In this document: positions 52,101 through 59,396 of the stretch, in pieces
Layout of the letters: the number at the start of each line of letters is the position of its first letter
Position numbering within the stretch: position 1 is the first letter of the stretch
Origin: Pseudoalteromonas ulvae UL12
GTDB lineage: Bacteria; Pseudomonadota; Gammaproteobacteria; Enterobacterales; Alteromonadaceae
Length of the DNA: 64,000 nt
Reading direction: 5' to 3'
Assembly (NCBI RefSeq): GCF_014925405.1
Contig: NZ_AQHJ01000023.1
Coordinates: 372,001 to 436,000, forward strand
Program-made: the position numbers and the translations under genes
Notes under the pieces: model-generated
What the model saw: the letters and a program-made list of their open reading frames with translations, nothing else
Told to the model about the DNA's origin: nothing
The model's database searches: none

Positions 52101-52246
52101 GACACATAAATAAAGGGGATCGTGACATCTGGGTTCGCTTCTTTGGGGATCGTTTGATACGTCACCCAGCCTGCAATTAATAGCAATACAAAAATAGATA
52201 GACCGGTGCGAGTATGTTTCAATGCAGCATCAATGAGGTGACCCAT
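49163..52246 (-). CDS. RND-family efflux pump, inner membrane transporter
   Basis: A 1027-residue pump with the RND plan: helix 1, large periplasmic loop, helices 2-6, DSAISRPWLVLIGAIGF start of the second half, second loop and helices 8-12. Motifs include IPGSFLTG, LVDGAIVVTEFADRM and RLRPVLLTTVTTILGLMPM. It forms a tripartite exporter with the adaptor gene 2 bp upstream; no outer membrane factor is in the window. Two AcrB proton-relay residues (second Asp and Lys940) appear replaced, see findings. The substrate is unknown. GAGGAG precedes the ATG. Confidence 0.93.
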   Translation of the reverse strand: MGHLIDAALKHTRTGLSIFVLLLIAGWVTYQTIPKEANPDVTIPFIYVSIVHDGISPEDAERLLVRPMEIELRAIEGVKEMTSVASEGHASVTLEFIAGMDPKEALADVRDKVSLAKAKLPSESEEPEVHEVLMEDEQPTITLTLSGKAPERGLLTLARQLKDELQAISSVLEVEIGGDREDMVEIEVDPLAMVSYGLSQNDIFQLLSNNNRLIAAGTLDTGKGRFAVKIPSVFETIQDVMEQPVKVVGDKVVRFMDVAVIRRAYKDPITIARINGEQAVSLEVKKRTGENIIDTVKQVKAVVSETQTRWPDHIKVNYTGDMSVDVEQMLNDLQNNVLSAVLLVVIVIIAILGSRAAFLVGVAIPGSFLTGILVISIFGMTVNIVVLFALIMAVGMLVDGAIVVTEFADRMMGEGMHRRQAYALAAKRMAWPIIASTATTLAAFAPLIFWPGMMGEFMKYLPITLMATLSASLVMALIFVPTLGSLMGKVNALSESQKHELLVAEKGDLTQLHGLVGRYVRLLDSAISRPWLVLIGAIGFAVCVFIGYGQSKLGIEYFPDVEPNGVNIKVRSFGDLSIYEKNTIMEDVESRILTVDGIKTLYSLTGGKDLVGTLRLNLKDWDQRAPADDIIAEAMSLTSDIAGVEIELRKDENGPGGGKDLSIELSSKFPDILEQEARRIRFAIESDGAFTNVDDTGSKPGIEWQLKINRADAARFGADAAMLGANVQMITNGLKLGEYRPDDVDDEIDIRVRFPFDKRDLGRLENLRINTLNGQIPISHFVARQAVQKVDTVRRVDSHRVVSVNADMRPGYLLSMALPRLQAQLEAQGLDPRVKLKVRGENEEQNESEVFLKNAFLVALFVMGIILVTQFNSFYQAFLILSAVVFSTVGVFLGLLILQQPFGIVMSGIGVIALAGIVVNNNIVLIDTYNVLCQQGIAPREAILRTGAQRLRPVLLTTVTTILGLMPMVLQINIDLFNRQVDIGAPSTQWWVQLSTAVAGGLAFATVLTLILTPCLLALRVNAKERT

Positions 52247-52248
52247 AT

Positions 52249-53340
52249 CTACTCCTCAGCTTGTGCAAAAATAGGGTTAACCACATCACCTATTCTTACA
52301 AACCCTTGGCCAAGGGTAATTACATTGGCTTGTTCGCCAAGCCCTGTCATCCAGACACCTTCGGTCGTTGATTTAACAATATTCATTGGATTGAACACGA
52401 CGCGATTATCCGCATCAATACTTTTCACTCCAATGTTTCCCTCTGGATCTAACGCCATAAAAGCGGGGCTTAATTTAATGGCTCTCACCGCTTCGGCATT
52501 AATATCAAGTTGCGCCGAAAAACCAGCGCGAAATGCCATATTCGGATTGGCAAACGCAGCTTCAATTCGAAATGTGTTCGTACGGGAGTCCGCAACTGAG
52601 GCTATATATCTGATCTCACCTTGGTAGGAGCTCTGATTCAAAATAGTCGCCATTACAGGCTGTTTGAGGCGTAAACCAGCGACTTCTGATTGGGTCACAT
52701 CAGCACGAATAACCAAAGGATCTAAATCCGCTAACTCAAACACTGCATCTCCGCGGCCAACATAATCCCCCTCTTGCACTAAACGTGTATTAATCACCCC
52801 ATCAAAAGGTGCAATGATTTGTGTTCGTTTATCGCTTAAGGCCAAACTCGCATACGTAGCTTTTGCCTGCGCGAGTAAAGTTTCAGCTTGAGCAAGTTGC
52901 ACTTGATCTTGAAGACCTTTTTTTTGCAGTTTGACAGCCCCTTGGTATTCGAACTCTCGTTGTTTTATCAGGGCTTGTGCTGATGCTAGTTGTTGAGATA
53001 AATCTCCTTTTTCTAAGGACATCACGACCGTGCCTTTTTCGACAAACGTACCTTCATCAACAAATATACGCTCGACTTGTCCGGCTTCGTAGCTACTTAC
53101 CCGTGCAACTTTATCTGGCTCACTGCGGCCATAAAGAGATAAAGACTTATAAACTGATTCAGCAAATAACCGCTCAACTTTTACGTTTGCTTTATGAGCT
53201 TCGCTGTTGCTGGGTTCTATTTTAGATTCGGCATTAGATGGCCCTGCCATCATCCAAATAATGACAGCTAAACAAATCACGAATGAAATCAGGTAAGGTT
53301 TTTGATCTAAGAGTATTTTGATGCGTTGCGGGGTAAACAT
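52249..53340 (-). CDS. RND efflux periplasmic adaptor (membrane fusion protein)
   Basis: The adaptor links the pump to an outer membrane channel. From ATG 53340 (GGAG upstream) it has 363 residues: an N-terminal membrane anchor (about 12-30, YLISFVICLAVIIWMMAG), a barrel-sandwich hybrid with VEKGTVVMSLEKGDLSQQL, a coiled-coil hairpin at about 100-150, then IIAPFDGVINTRLVQEGDYV and beta-barrel parts. No lipobox is present, so it is anchored by a helix. It is cotranscribed with the pump. Confidence 0.92.
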   Translation of the reverse strand: MFTPQRIKILLDQKPYLISFVICLAVIIWMMAGPSNAESKIEPSNSEAHKANVKVERLFAESVYKSLSLYGRSEPDKVARVSSYEAGQVERIFVDEGTFVEKGTVVMSLEKGDLSQQLASAQALIKQREFEYQGAVKLQKKGLQDQVQLAQAETLLAQAKATYASLALSDKRTQIIAPFDGVINTRLVQEGDYVGRGDAVFELADLDPLVIRADVTQSEVAGLRLKQPVMATILNQSSYQGEIRYIASVADSRTNTFRIEAAFANPNMAFRAGFSAQLDINAEAVRAIKLSPAFMALDPEGNIGVKSIDADNRVVFNPMNIVKSTTEGVWMTGLGEQANVITLGQGFVRIGDVVNPIFAQAEE

Positions 53341-53483
53341 CGGCTTCTCCACCTTGAGATGTGCAAAGAAAAGCAAATTAATGAGTAAGCAACTCTTTGA
53401 ACTTAAATTATTTATTTTTTACTGTATAAATAATACGAGCTTTAGTGAGAATAGGAAGAGAAAAAATGCAATTTTTTGTAAGC

Positions 53484-53517
53484 ACAAAAAAACCACTGCA
53501 GGCAGTGGTTTTTTTGT
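53484..53517. terminator. Terminator after erpA
   Basis: A 16-bp perfect stem (ACAAAAAAACCACTGC / GCAGTGGTTTTTTTGT) with a 2-nt loop and T runs. It ends erpA transcription on the minus strand. Confidence 0.85.
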
Positions 53518-53530
53518 TAATTCGGCTTGA

Positions 53531-53869
53531 TTAAACGCTAAATGAAGAGCCACAACCACAGGTTGCTGTTGCATTCGGGTTGTTAACAAAAAAGCGCGAG
53601 CCTTCTAAGCCTTCAGTGTAATCAACTTCGCCATCGACTAAGTATTGAATACTCATAGGATCAATTACCAATGTCACACCGCTTTTTTCAATTTCTAAAT
53701 CACCTGGGTTTACTTTCTCATCAAAGGTAAATCCATATTGAAAACCTGAGCAGCCACCACCGGTAACATACACGCGTAATTTTAGTGCTGGGTTTTCTTC
53801 TTCTTCAATTAATTGCTTCACCTTGTTGGCGGCAGCATCGGTAAATTTAATTGGTAATTGATCTGACAT
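53531..53869 (-). CDS. erpA: Iron-sulfur cluster insertion protein ErpA
   Basis: ErpA is an A-type carrier passing iron-sulfur clusters to client enzymes such as those of isoprenoid synthesis and respiration. From ATG 53869 it has 112 residues. The three cluster-binding cysteines are in [12 protein letters not shown] and [12 protein letters not shown]. An in-frame GTG four codons upstream is unlikely. The promoter holds an IscR type-1-like site (see separate entry). Confidence 0.95.
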   Translation of the reverse strand: MSDQLPIKFTDAAANKVKQLIEEEENPALKLRVYVTGGGCSGFQYGFTFDEKVNPGDLEIEKSGVTLVIDPMSIQYLVDGEVDYTEGLEGSRFFVNNPNATATCGCGSSFSV

Positions 53870-53898
53870 TATCTTACTCACTAGACGGCAATAGCGAA

Positions 53899-53931
53899 AT
53901 TATCTAATACCCGAGTATTTTAATCAAGTAC
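53899..53931 (-). promoter_or_regulatory. erpA promoter with IscR type-1-like site
   Basis: On the minus strand: -35 TTGATT (53922-53927), 17-bp spacer, -10 GATAAT (53899-53904), 30 bp before the erpA ATG. The 25-bp segment 53907-53931 agrees with the IscR type 1 consensus, as I recall it for E. coli, at 22 of 25 positions. It overlaps the -35 and spacer, a repressing position. Confidence 0.7.
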
Positions 53932-53955
53932 TCGTCACTATCTAAGGGGGGAACT

Positions 53956-54648
53956 TTAATTAATAGGCTGCCATGGAATCGTTTGAGTGAGTTGTTCAAA
54001 TTTTTGCCATTTTAATGTCGGCTTCACCGCTTCAAGCGCTATTTGATCAGCCACAAAACCATCAGGTAATTTAAATTCTCCCTCAAATAACTGAAAGTAA
54101 TGAAATTTGAAGTTTGTTGGCGAATCTTCAAACTCTGAAAGAGCGAGTAAATCAAGCTGAGTATTTTGTTGATTAAGTGTTCCAAAAAGAGTTAAAGATA
54201 ACCGCCCTTGGTTAATCTCTTTTACTTGCGTTGCTTGGTATAACAAAAAAGTGAATTGATAACGCTGCTCACCTAAGCCACTCAACTGCCAGTTAAGTAA
54301 TGACAACCCAGAATTGACTAATTCAGGTGCCATAATTGTTTGATACACTAATAACTCTTTTCGTAAGCTGATCAGTTCAGCCGTCAACTGGTTGATTTGG
54401 AATTTGTTTTGCTGTTGTGATGCTTGCTCAAGCGAAAGCTCAGCACGCACCTTCCTCTCGTTACGTTTACTTTGTGTTAATTGTAATTGCGTGGCTATGA
54501 GCTGCTCTTGCAGTCTCGCAGCCTGTTGCTGCAAAGCTTGACGAATAGAGGTCGCGTTATAAGCACTATTTATCACGATGATTAATGCACATAAACAGGC
54601 GCATATCGCCACAACATAGCGCATTGACCAACCCTTGATTTTCGTCAT
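53956..54648 (-). CDS. DUF6776-family membrane-anchored coiled-coil protein
   Basis: A 230-residue protein of unknown function. One N-terminal helix (about 9-27, MRYVVAICACLCALIIVINS) is followed by a coiled coil (about 30-100, rich in Gln, Leu and Glu) and a C-terminal beta-rich domain (WQLSGLGEQRYQFTFLLYQ, LSLTLFGTLNQQ). This matches DUF6776, often found beside erpA. The bulk of it probably faces the periplasm. A role in envelope or cell-wall assembly would be a guess. AAGG precedes the ATG. Confidence 0.85.
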   Translation of the reverse strand: MTKIKGWSMRYVVAICACLCALIIVINSAYNATSIRQALQQQAARLQEQLIATQLQLTQSKRNERKVRAELSLEQASQQQNKFQINQLTAELISLRKELLVYQTIMAPELVNSGLSLLNWQLSGLGEQRYQFTFLLYQATQVKEINQGRLSLTLFGTLNQQNTQLDLLALSEFEDSPTNFKFHYFQLFEGEFKLPDGFVADQIALEAVKPTLKWQKFEQLTQTIPWQPIN

Positions 54649-54750
54649 ATCAACCTTAGATAAAGCACCGTTTTTATTAGAAAATAAAACGACTTAAACG
54701 AATCAATCTGTTAAACTTTCTTGATTGTGGAACATATTCAGGATTATGCA

Positions 54751-56433
54751 ATGTCGCTTGAATCCCTCAGGCGTCGTTTGGCTCGACCAAAGACATCTGT
54801 ACAACTTTGCTTATTGGGAGTCTGTGCTGGGCTGATTGCTGCGATCCTGATCATATTATTTCGTTTAGTAATTATTGCTGTACAAGGGATGTTTTTAAAT
54901 GAGGCTGATAATTTTGCCGAACTCTCTACCCTTGAGCGCTTTGCTTTACCTATGGTCGCAGCACTGTGTATTGCTATTTTTGCTGATTTTACCGGTTTTA
55001 AGCATTACCGCTTAGGGATCCCCTTTGTACTGCATCGCATCAAACAGCATTACGGCAACATGCCGATTTGGAATGCGGTTAATCAATTTGTTGGCGGCGC
55101 ATTAGCGCTAATAAGTGGTTTTTCTGTAGGCCGAGAAGGCCCATCAGTTCATATGGGCGCCACAGGTGCAAGTATTTTAGGTACCTGGTTGCATTTACCT
55201 TATAACGCCATGCGAACACTCGCAGGGTGTGGGGTTGCAGCTGGCATTGCCGCTTCGTTTAACACCCCTTTGGCCGCCGTGATTTTTGTGATGGAAGTGG
55301 TTCTGCGTGAATATAAAGTCCATATTTTTGTGCCTATCATGTTGGCCGCAGTAACCGGTGCCCTCACCACTCAATTTGTCTTTGGCACTGATACCGAGCT
55401 TTCGATGATCCACGTCATTCCATTAAGTGGCTGGCATATTCCTTATTTAATTTTATGTGGTGTGGTCCTTGGTGCGTTGGCATTTAGTTTTAATCAAAAC
55501 TTAATGCTCATTATGCGTACATTTAGCAAAGTAAATATGTTTCCGCGTTTAATACTGGCAGGGATCATTACAGGCATGATTGGTTATTTGGTGCCACAAG
55601 CGATGGGACCAGGATTAAGCGCCATCGCAATTTCGGTTTCATCCCCAGAAGATATTCAATTACTGACCACTATTTTTGTCGCCAAATTATTGGCCACTTT
55701 ATTTGCTTTAGGCCTTGGGATCCCTGGCGGAATTATTGGCCCAGTAATAGGCTTAGGCGTTGTGATTGGCTCAATGATGTCCTATTTTGGCCATTATATT
55801 AGTCCCGATGTCGAAGTCGTCGGCACCTACGCTGTTTTAGGAATGGCCGGGTTACTCGCTGCAACCTTGCATGCGCCTCTTGCCGCGTTAGTGGCGGTGA
55901 TGGAATTAACCTCAAGCCCCACTATTATTGTGCCTGCGATTGTGGTGATAGTGTCTGCGTATGTAACAGCCCTTCAGCTATTTGGTAATCGTTCAATATT
56001 TTTGCAACAGCTCGAATTTCAAGGGCTCGCATACCAAGTATCACCCGCTGTCGAAGCATTACAAAAAGTCGGGGTGCTCGATGAAATGGATGAAGACTTT
56101 AAATTGCTTTATAGCGATGATAAACAACAAATTGCCGAAACACTCAATGCTGTTGATGCCCAAACGCCCCTAATCGTCTTTGATGAAGAACACGGTTATC
56201 GCCTAGCCGAATATGATTTATCCCTTACTGCTGAAGAAACCGTCTCGATTTTGTATGTGCCTCTTGAAGGCGTCAGCAGTCAATCCACATTAGCAGAGGT
56301 CTTTACCGTACTCAACGATAAGCGCAGTGGCGCTGTCTATGTTTATAACAAGCTTGATAACAAACAAATTATGGGCATGATCCGCTGGGATCATATTCGC
56401 CATATTCTGACAATTCGTAATAGTTTACTTTAG
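54751..56433 (+). CDS. CLC-family chloride channel/transporter-like protein
   Basis: A 560-residue CLC protein from ATG 54751 (AGGA upstream; a 10-residue longer TTG frame is less likely). The membrane domain shows VGREGPSVHMGA with the gating Glu (about 129) and the family helix APLAALVAVMELTS. A degenerate CBS-like pair makes up the C-terminus (about 430-560). Three signature positions differ from E. coli ClcA: RLGIP in place of GSGIP, Val after Glu182 at the proton-Glu site, and GGIIGP in place of GxFxP. It is probably an anion channel or an altered exchanger. It precedes hemJ by 14 bp. Confidence 0.88.
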   Translation: MSLESLRRRLARPKTSVQLCLLGVCAGLIAAILIILFRLVIIAVQGMFLNEADNFAELSTLERFALPMVAALCIAIFADFTGFKHYRLGIPFVLHRIKQHYGNMPIWNAVNQFVGGALALISGFSVGREGPSVHMGATGASILGTWLHLPYNAMRTLAGCGVAAGIAASFNTPLAAVIFVMEVVLREYKVHIFVPIMLAAVTGALTTQFVFGTDTELSMIHVIPLSGWHIPYLILCGVVLGALAFSFNQNLMLIMRTFSKVNMFPRLILAGIITGMIGYLVPQAMGPGLSAIAISVSSPEDIQLLTTIFVAKLLATLFALGLGIPGGIIGPVIGLGVVIGSMMSYFGHYISPDVEVVGTYAVLGMAGLLAATLHAPLAALVAVMELTSSPTIIVPAIVVIVSAYVTALQLFGNRSIFLQQLEFQGLAYQVSPAVEALQKVGVLDEMDEDFKLLYSDDKQQIAETLNAVDAQTPLIVFDEEHGYRLAEYDLSLTAEETVSILYVPLEGVSSQSTLAEVFTVLNDKRSGAVYVYNKLDNKQIMGMIRWDHIRHILTIRNSLL

Positions 56434-56447
56434 GGTTTCGACACAAA

Positions 56448-56882
56448 ATGACCACGTTATTGATTTATAAAAGTTTACACATTTTTTTTATGGTCGCTTG
56501 GTTTGCCGGTATATTCTATTTACCGCGCCTGTTTGTTTACCATGCAATGAGTAGCGATAAACCTTGCCATGACATGCTCAAAACGATGGAAAGAAAACTA
56601 CTCTATTTTGTCACACCTTTTGCGGTACTGACTCTCGTATTTGGCGTGCTGATGATTGCAGAATATGGCCGTGAATGGTTTCGCCACAGCTTATGGTTGC
56701 ATTATAAATTAGTGTTCGTCATTGCGTTATATCTCTACCATGCATATTGCTTTAAGTTATTAGCTGACTTTAAACATGATCGTAATACTCGCAGCCATAA
56801 GTTTTATCGCATTTTTAACGAAGCGCCGGTGCTTATTTTATTAGCGATCATCTTTTTAGCCATTCTCAAACCAGCACTTTAA
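56448..56882 (+). CDS. hemJ: Protoporphyrinogen IX oxidase HemJ-type (CopD/UPF0093 family)
   Basis: HemJ oxidises protoporphyrinogen IX in haem synthesis. The 144 residues have four membrane helices. The conserved N-terminus LIYKSLHIFFMVAWFAGIFY, LPRLFVYHA, the HYKLVFVIALYLYH block and FRIFNEAPVLILL match HemJ, including the first-helix histidine. It lies 14 bp after the CLC gene and close to hemL. Fusion with the wider CopD superfamily makes a different role possible but less likely. Confidence 0.88.
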   Translation: MTTLLIYKSLHIFFMVAWFAGIFYLPRLFVYHAMSSDKPCHDMLKTMERKLLYFVTPFAVLTLVFGVLMIAEYGREWFRHSLWLHYKLVFVIALYLYHAYCFKLLADFKHDRNTRSHKFYRIFNEAPVLILLAIIFLAILKPAL

Positions 56883-56914
56883 ATTTGGTACTCAAGCAAA
56901 ATTAAACACTACAG

Positions 56915-56945
56915 TCGCGCGTGAATTTGATATAGTTACGCGCGA
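56915..56945. promoter_or_regulatory. Inverted repeat around the pyrB -10 element
   Basis: TCGCGCGT (56915-56922) and ACGCGCGA (56938-56945) are perfect 8-bp inverted repeats with a 15-bp spacer containing -10 TATAGT (56931-56936), 36 bp before the pyrB ATG. A -35 match is poor. Confidence 0.45.
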
Positions 56946-56981
56946 AAATTCCCCGTAACTTTGTTCTTTAGGATTAGCCAT

Positions 56982-57998
56982 ATGTTGAACTTTCAAGGCG
57001 AAAATATTCTTTCGGTAAATCAATTAAATAGAGACAGCATTGACACCATTTTTGCCGTTGCGAAAAAAATGGAGCCGTATGCTAAAAAACAAAAGCGTAC
57101 CAAAGTGCTCGAAGGCGCGATTTTAGCTAACCTATTCTTTGAACCAAGTACCCGAACTCGCGTCAGTTTTGGCACCGCATTTAACTTACTCGGCGGATTA
57201 GTTCGCGAAACAACCGGGATGCAAAGTTCAGCGCTCGCAAAAGGCGAATCACTTTACGATACCGCGCGTGTTATTTCAGCTTATGCTGACGCAGTCGCGA
57301 TGCGCCACCCTGATGCAGGCTCTGTCTCAGAGTTTGCTACGGGCTCCGATGTTCCAGTTATCAATGGTGGCGATGGCCCCAATGAGCACCCCACTCAAGC
57401 ACTACTTGATTTATTGACCATTGAAAAAGAACTTGCTCGCTATGACCGCAACATCGATGGCATGCACATCGCACTGGTTGGCGATCTAAAATATGGCCGC
57501 ACTGTGCATTCTTTATCAAAATTATTGTGCCATTACAAAAACGTAAAGTTTTCTATGGTCGCACCTGATGGCTTACAAATGCCTGATTATATTTTAGACT
57601 CGGTCACCAATGCTGGTCACGAAATTCAATTAGTGAGTCAAATGGAAGGTAATTTAGCTGCCGATATCGTCTACCAAACTCGCATTCAAGAAGAACGCTT
57701 TCCATCACAAGAAGAAGCAAACAAATACCGCGGTGGCTTTCGTATTAGCCAAGCGATTTACGAAGCACACTGTAAACCGAGTTCTGTGTTAATGCACCCT
57801 CTACCTAGAGATAGCCGAGGCGAGGCCAACGAACTTGATAACGATCTTAATCAAAATGATAACCTAGCTATTTTCCGCCAAGTCCAAAATGGCGTGTTAA
57901 TTCGTATGGCATTATTCGCCTTAACCTTAGGCGTCGACACGCTTGTTGAAAAACATGAAGTCGATGTTCCTTGGTTTAGCCGTAAACGCGATAGCTAA
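56982..57998 (+). CDS. pyrB: Aspartate carbamoyltransferase catalytic chain
   Basis: PyrB condenses carbamoyl phosphate and aspartate in pyrimidine synthesis. From ATG 56982 (AGGA 9 nt upstream) it has 338 residues. The carbamoyl-phosphate loop FFEPSTRTRVSFG is near residue 46, HPTQALLDLL near 134 and HPLPRDSRG near 265. No pyrI regulatory chain follows, so allosteric control by a separate subunit is absent at this locus. It is 21 bp upstream of hemL, but the unrelated pathway suggests only incidental cotranscription. Confidence 0.95.
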   Translation: MLNFQGENILSVNQLNRDSIDTIFAVAKKMEPYAKKQKRTKVLEGAILANLFFEPSTRTRVSFGTAFNLLGGLVRETTGMQSSALAKGESLYDTARVISAYADAVAMRHPDAGSVSEFATGSDVPVINGGDGPNEHPTQALLDLLTIEKELARYDRNIDGMHIALVGDLKYGRTVHSLSKLLCHYKNVKFSMVAPDGLQMPDYILDSVTNAGHEIQLVSQMEGNLAADIVYQTRIQEERFPSQEEANKYRGGFRISQAIYEAHCKPSSVLMHPLPRDSRGEANELDNDLNQNDNLAIFRQVQNGVLIRMALFALTLGVDTLVEKHEVDVPWFSRKRDS

Positions 57999-58019
57999 TT
58001 AAAAGAAAAGGATAAATAC

Positions 58020-59300
58020 ATGACTATCAGTCAAGACCTATTTCAACGCGCTCTCGATTCAATTCCTGGTGGAGTAAACTCACCGGTTCGTGCGTTTAAT
58101 GGTGTCGGTGGTACGCCACTTTTCATCACTAAAGCACAAGGCGCATATACTTATGACGCCGATGGCAATCAATACATTGATTATGTTGGTTCATGGGGCC
58201 CGATGATCATGGGTCACAACCATCCAACCATTAAGCAAGCGGTGCTTAATGCTGTTGAAAATGGATTAAGCTACGGTGCGCCCACTGAAACAGAAATTTT
58301 GATGGCCGAAAAAGTCAAAGCCTTAGTGCCATCTATCGAAAAAGTACGTATGGTGAGCTCAGGGACTGAAGCTACTATGAGTGCTATTCGCTTAGCCCGT
58401 GGCTTTACTGGCCGTGATAAAATATTAAAGTTTGAAGGCTGTTACCATGGCCACGCAGACTCACTGCTGGTAAAAGCAGGCTCAGGAGCCCTTACCATGG
58501 GCGTTCCTAATTCACCGGGGATCCCAGCTGATTTTGCTCAGCATACTTTAACGGTTTCATTTAATAGCTTAGATGAAGTTAAAGCCATCTTCGCTAAATA
58601 TGCCAATGACATTGCCTGTGTGATTGTTGAGCCTGTGGCTGGAAACATGAACTGCATTCCTCCAGTTGAAGGCTTTTTGGAAGGCTTACGCACCGTCTGC
58701 GATCAATATAAATCAGTGCTTATTTTCGACGAAGTCATGACTGGTTTTCGTGTTGCACTCGGCGGCGCTCAGCAGTATTACAACATCACGCCCGATCTAA
58801 CCTGTTTAGGAAAAGTGATTGGCGGCGGCATGCCTGTCGGTGCATTTGGCGGTAAAAAAGAGATTATGGATTTCATCGCCCCTGTGGGTCCTGTTTACCA
58901 AGCTGGCACTTTATCGGGCAATCCGATTGCGATGGCTGCCGGTTTAGCAGCATTAGAATTGCTTGCAACTCCAGATTTACACGATGAACTCGAAGCAAAA
59001 AGCCAACGTTTATGCGAAGGGTTTGAGCAAGCGGCAAAAGAAGCAGGCATTGCTCTAACCACAAACTACGCAGGTGGCATGTATGGGTTCTTTTTTACTG
59101 AAGCAGAAAAGGTAACCAGCTATCAACAAGCTACTGAGTGTGACATTGAGCGTTTCAAGCGCTTCTTCCACTTAATGCTGGAAGAGGGTGTCTATTTAGC
59201 GCCATCAGCCTTTGAAGCTGGCTTTGTCAGTACTATGCACGGTGATGAAGAAATCGAGCAAACTATCGCTGCTGCTAAACGCGTTTTCGCAAAGCTTTAA
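58020..59300 (+). CDS. hemL: Glutamate-1-semialdehyde 2,1-aminomutase
   Basis: HemL makes 5-aminolevulinate, the first tetrapyrrole precursor, with pyridoxal phosphate. The 426 residues match. Motifs: [53 protein letters not shown] and the cofactor lysine in [22 protein letters not shown] precedes the ATG. hemJ lies two genes upstream. Confidence 0.97.
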   Translation: MTISQDLFQRALDSIPGGVNSPVRAFNGVGGTPLFITKAQGAYTYDADGNQYIDYVGSWGPMIMGHNHPTIKQAVLNAVENGLSYGAPTETEILMAEKVKALVPSIEKVRMVSSGTEATMSAIRLARGFTGRDKILKFEGCYHGHADSLLVKAGSGALTMGVPNSPGIPADFAQHTLTVSFNSLDEVKAIFAKYANDIACVIVEPVAGNMNCIPPVEGFLEGLRTVCDQYKSVLIFDEVMTGFRVALGGAQQYYNITPDLTCLGKVIGGGMPVGAFGGKKEIMDFIAPVGPVYQAGTLSGNPIAMAAGLAALELLATPDLHDELEAKSQRLCEGFEQAAKEAGIALTTNYAGGMYGFFFTEAEKVTSYQQATECDIERFKRFFHLMLEEGVYLAPSAFEAGFVSTMHGDEEIEQTIAAAKRVFAKL

Positions 59301-59317
59301 TCGCGATATTGATAAGC

Positions 59318-59345
59318 AAAAAACCAAGCACTTGCTTGGTTTTTT
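59318..59345. terminator. Terminator between hemL and mrcB
   Basis: A 13-bp perfect stem (AAAAAACCAAGCA / TGCTTGGTTTTTT) with a CT loop and A/T tracts on both sides lies between convergent genes. Confidence 0.85.
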
Positions 59346-59396
59346 ACTTTTTAATCAACAGTCACTTTAGATAACTTAAGCTCAAGTTAAATAAAC

